Source: an uncultured Clostridia bacterium
Lineage (GTDB): Bacteria; Bacillota; Clostridia; Christensenellales; Borkfalkiaceae
Length of the DNA stretch: 5,942 nt
Direction: 5' to 3'
Assembly: GCA_947176445.1 (NCBI GenBank)
Contig: CAMWQK010000061.1
Span: 1 to 5,942 of the forward strand
The position numbers and the translations under genes were made by a program. Of this stretch, positions 5,547 to 5,942 are shown piece after piece. Each line of letters opens with the position of its first letter. Positions within the stretch are counted from its first letter, which is position 1. The notes beneath the pieces are model-generated. The model was given only the letters and a program-made list of their open reading frames with translations, did no database searches and had not been told where the DNA came from.

Positions 5547-5916
5547 ACTTGGATTGTTTCTCCATATATTTTTTGAGAAGGTCGAACATCTCCTCCGAAA
5601 TGACGTGCTCGATCCGACAGGCATTCTCCTCTGCAAGCGTCTTATCCGCCCCGAGCGCCATGAGCGCGCGGGTAATGATCCGATGCCGTTCGTATATCGC
5701 TGCCGCCTTGCAGTGCCCCGTCTCCGTCAGCGTGATATCGCCCGAACCGTCAATTTGGATATACCCCTTTTGGCAGAGCAGATTGACCGCGCGGGAAACG
5801 CTCGACTTCGCATAGTCGAGCTCTTCGACGATATCTACGGAGCGAACGCTCGGTTTCTTCTCCTTTAAGAGCAGGATCGTCTCCAAATACATTTCTTCCG
5901 ATTCGTGTGTCTTCAT
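5545..5916 (-). CDS. DtxR-family metal-dependent transcriptional repressor
   Basis: This encodes a 123-aa cytosolic DNA-binding regulator that represses metal-uptake genes when loaded with Fe2+ or Mn2+. The N-terminal winged helix-turn-helix spans about 5-66: the stretch SVDIVEELDYAKSSVSRAVNLL contains the recognition helix, and GSGDITLTETG the wing. A helical metal-binding/dimerisation domain follows (67-123). Predicted primary-site ligands are M9, C100, E103 and H104, matching DtxR M10, C102, E105 and H106; H78 matches H79. MntR would have Asp and Glu at the M9 and C100 positions. The C-terminal SH3-like domain of DtxR is absent, as in many short clostridial and MntR-type members. The ATG at 5916 has AAGGGAAG upstream. 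Target genes are not in the window; only 26 nt upstream is visible, with an AT-rich TATATA-like stretch. The gene is convergent with aroA and unlikely to be functionally linked to it. Confidence 0.93.
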   Translation of the reverse strand: MKTHESEEMYLETILLLKEKKPSVRSVDIVEELDYAKSSVSRAVNLLCQKGYIQIDGSGDITLTETGHCKAAAIYERHRIITRALMALGADKTLAEENACRIEHVISEEMFDLLKKYMEKQSK

Positions 5917-5923
5917 GCCGTTT

Positions 5924-5931
5924 CTTCCCTT
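5924..5931 (-). promoter_or_regulatory. Shine-Dalgarno site of the dtxR-family gene
   Basis: AAGGGAAG on the minus strand lies 7 nt before the ATG at 5916. It follows an AT-rich AATAATATATA stretch (5931-5941) that could hold a -10 box. The -35 region falls outside the window. Confidence 0.6.
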
Positions 5932-5942
5932 ATATATTATTT

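Noticed and set aside
1..5942. Mobile element, CRISPR array, tRNA/rRNA or defence system
   Set aside because: No direct-repeat arrays, transposase motifs, tRNA cloverleaf or rRNA sequence were seen. All long genes are core metabolic or regulatory families, so no undescribed multi-gene system can be claimed.

Overview
This window is an ordinary, densely packed bacterial chromosomal segment of moderate to high GC with AT-rich intergenic gaps. It most likely comes from a Bacillota/Clostridia-type genome. The indicators are a YwiB-like DUF1934 gene, a short clostridial-type DtxR regulator, good AGGAGG-like ribosome sites on some genes, and consensus sigma-A promoters. Species cannot be assigned by eye. 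I see no mobile element, tRNA, rRNA, CRISPR array or sign of recent transfer.

Layout from left to right: (1) At 20-47, a plus-strand intrinsic terminator serves a convergent gene ending just outside the window. (2) At 39-2502, on the minus strand, a three-gene operon is transcribed in the order DUF1934 protein, metallo-beta-lactamase-fold hydrolase, Rho termination factor. The junctions overlap by 4 nt and 1 nt, and a clear promoter lies directly before the first gene. (3) At 2564-3385, minus strand, is tyrA (prephenate/arogenate dehydrogenase). (4) At 3468-4115, minus strand, is a YgjP/SprT-like zinc metallopeptidase. (5) At 4116-4218, a divergent intergenic region carries two back-to-back sigma-A promoters and a perfect 7+7 inverted repeat. 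(6) At 4219-5490, plus strand, is aroA (EPSP synthase). (7) At 5503-5546, a strong hairpin with T-tracts on both sides acts as a bidirectional terminator. (8) At 5545-5916, minus strand, is a DtxR-family metal-dependent repressor.

Functionally, aroA and tyrA are two steps of aromatic amino-acid synthesis: the shikimate pathway toward chorismate, and the tyrosine branch. They flank the metallopeptidase gene and are divergently oriented, not in one operon. The DUF1934-MBL-rho operon is tightly coupled and places rho in third position without a dedicated leader.

The most interesting signal is not a new gene family but a pattern in transcript starts. Three promoters (for DUF1934, the peptidase and aroA) match consensus with exact 17-nt spacers, and each -10 box ends only 5-10 nt before the start codon with no Shine-Dalgarno sequence between. 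The predicted mRNAs are therefore leaderless or nearly so, while the MBL, tyrA and dtxR genes in the same window have Shine-Dalgarno-like sites. Other points worth checking are iron-type metal ligands in the DtxR protein, a probable NADP preference of TyrA, and substitutions at normally conserved shikimate-3-phosphate contacts in AroA.
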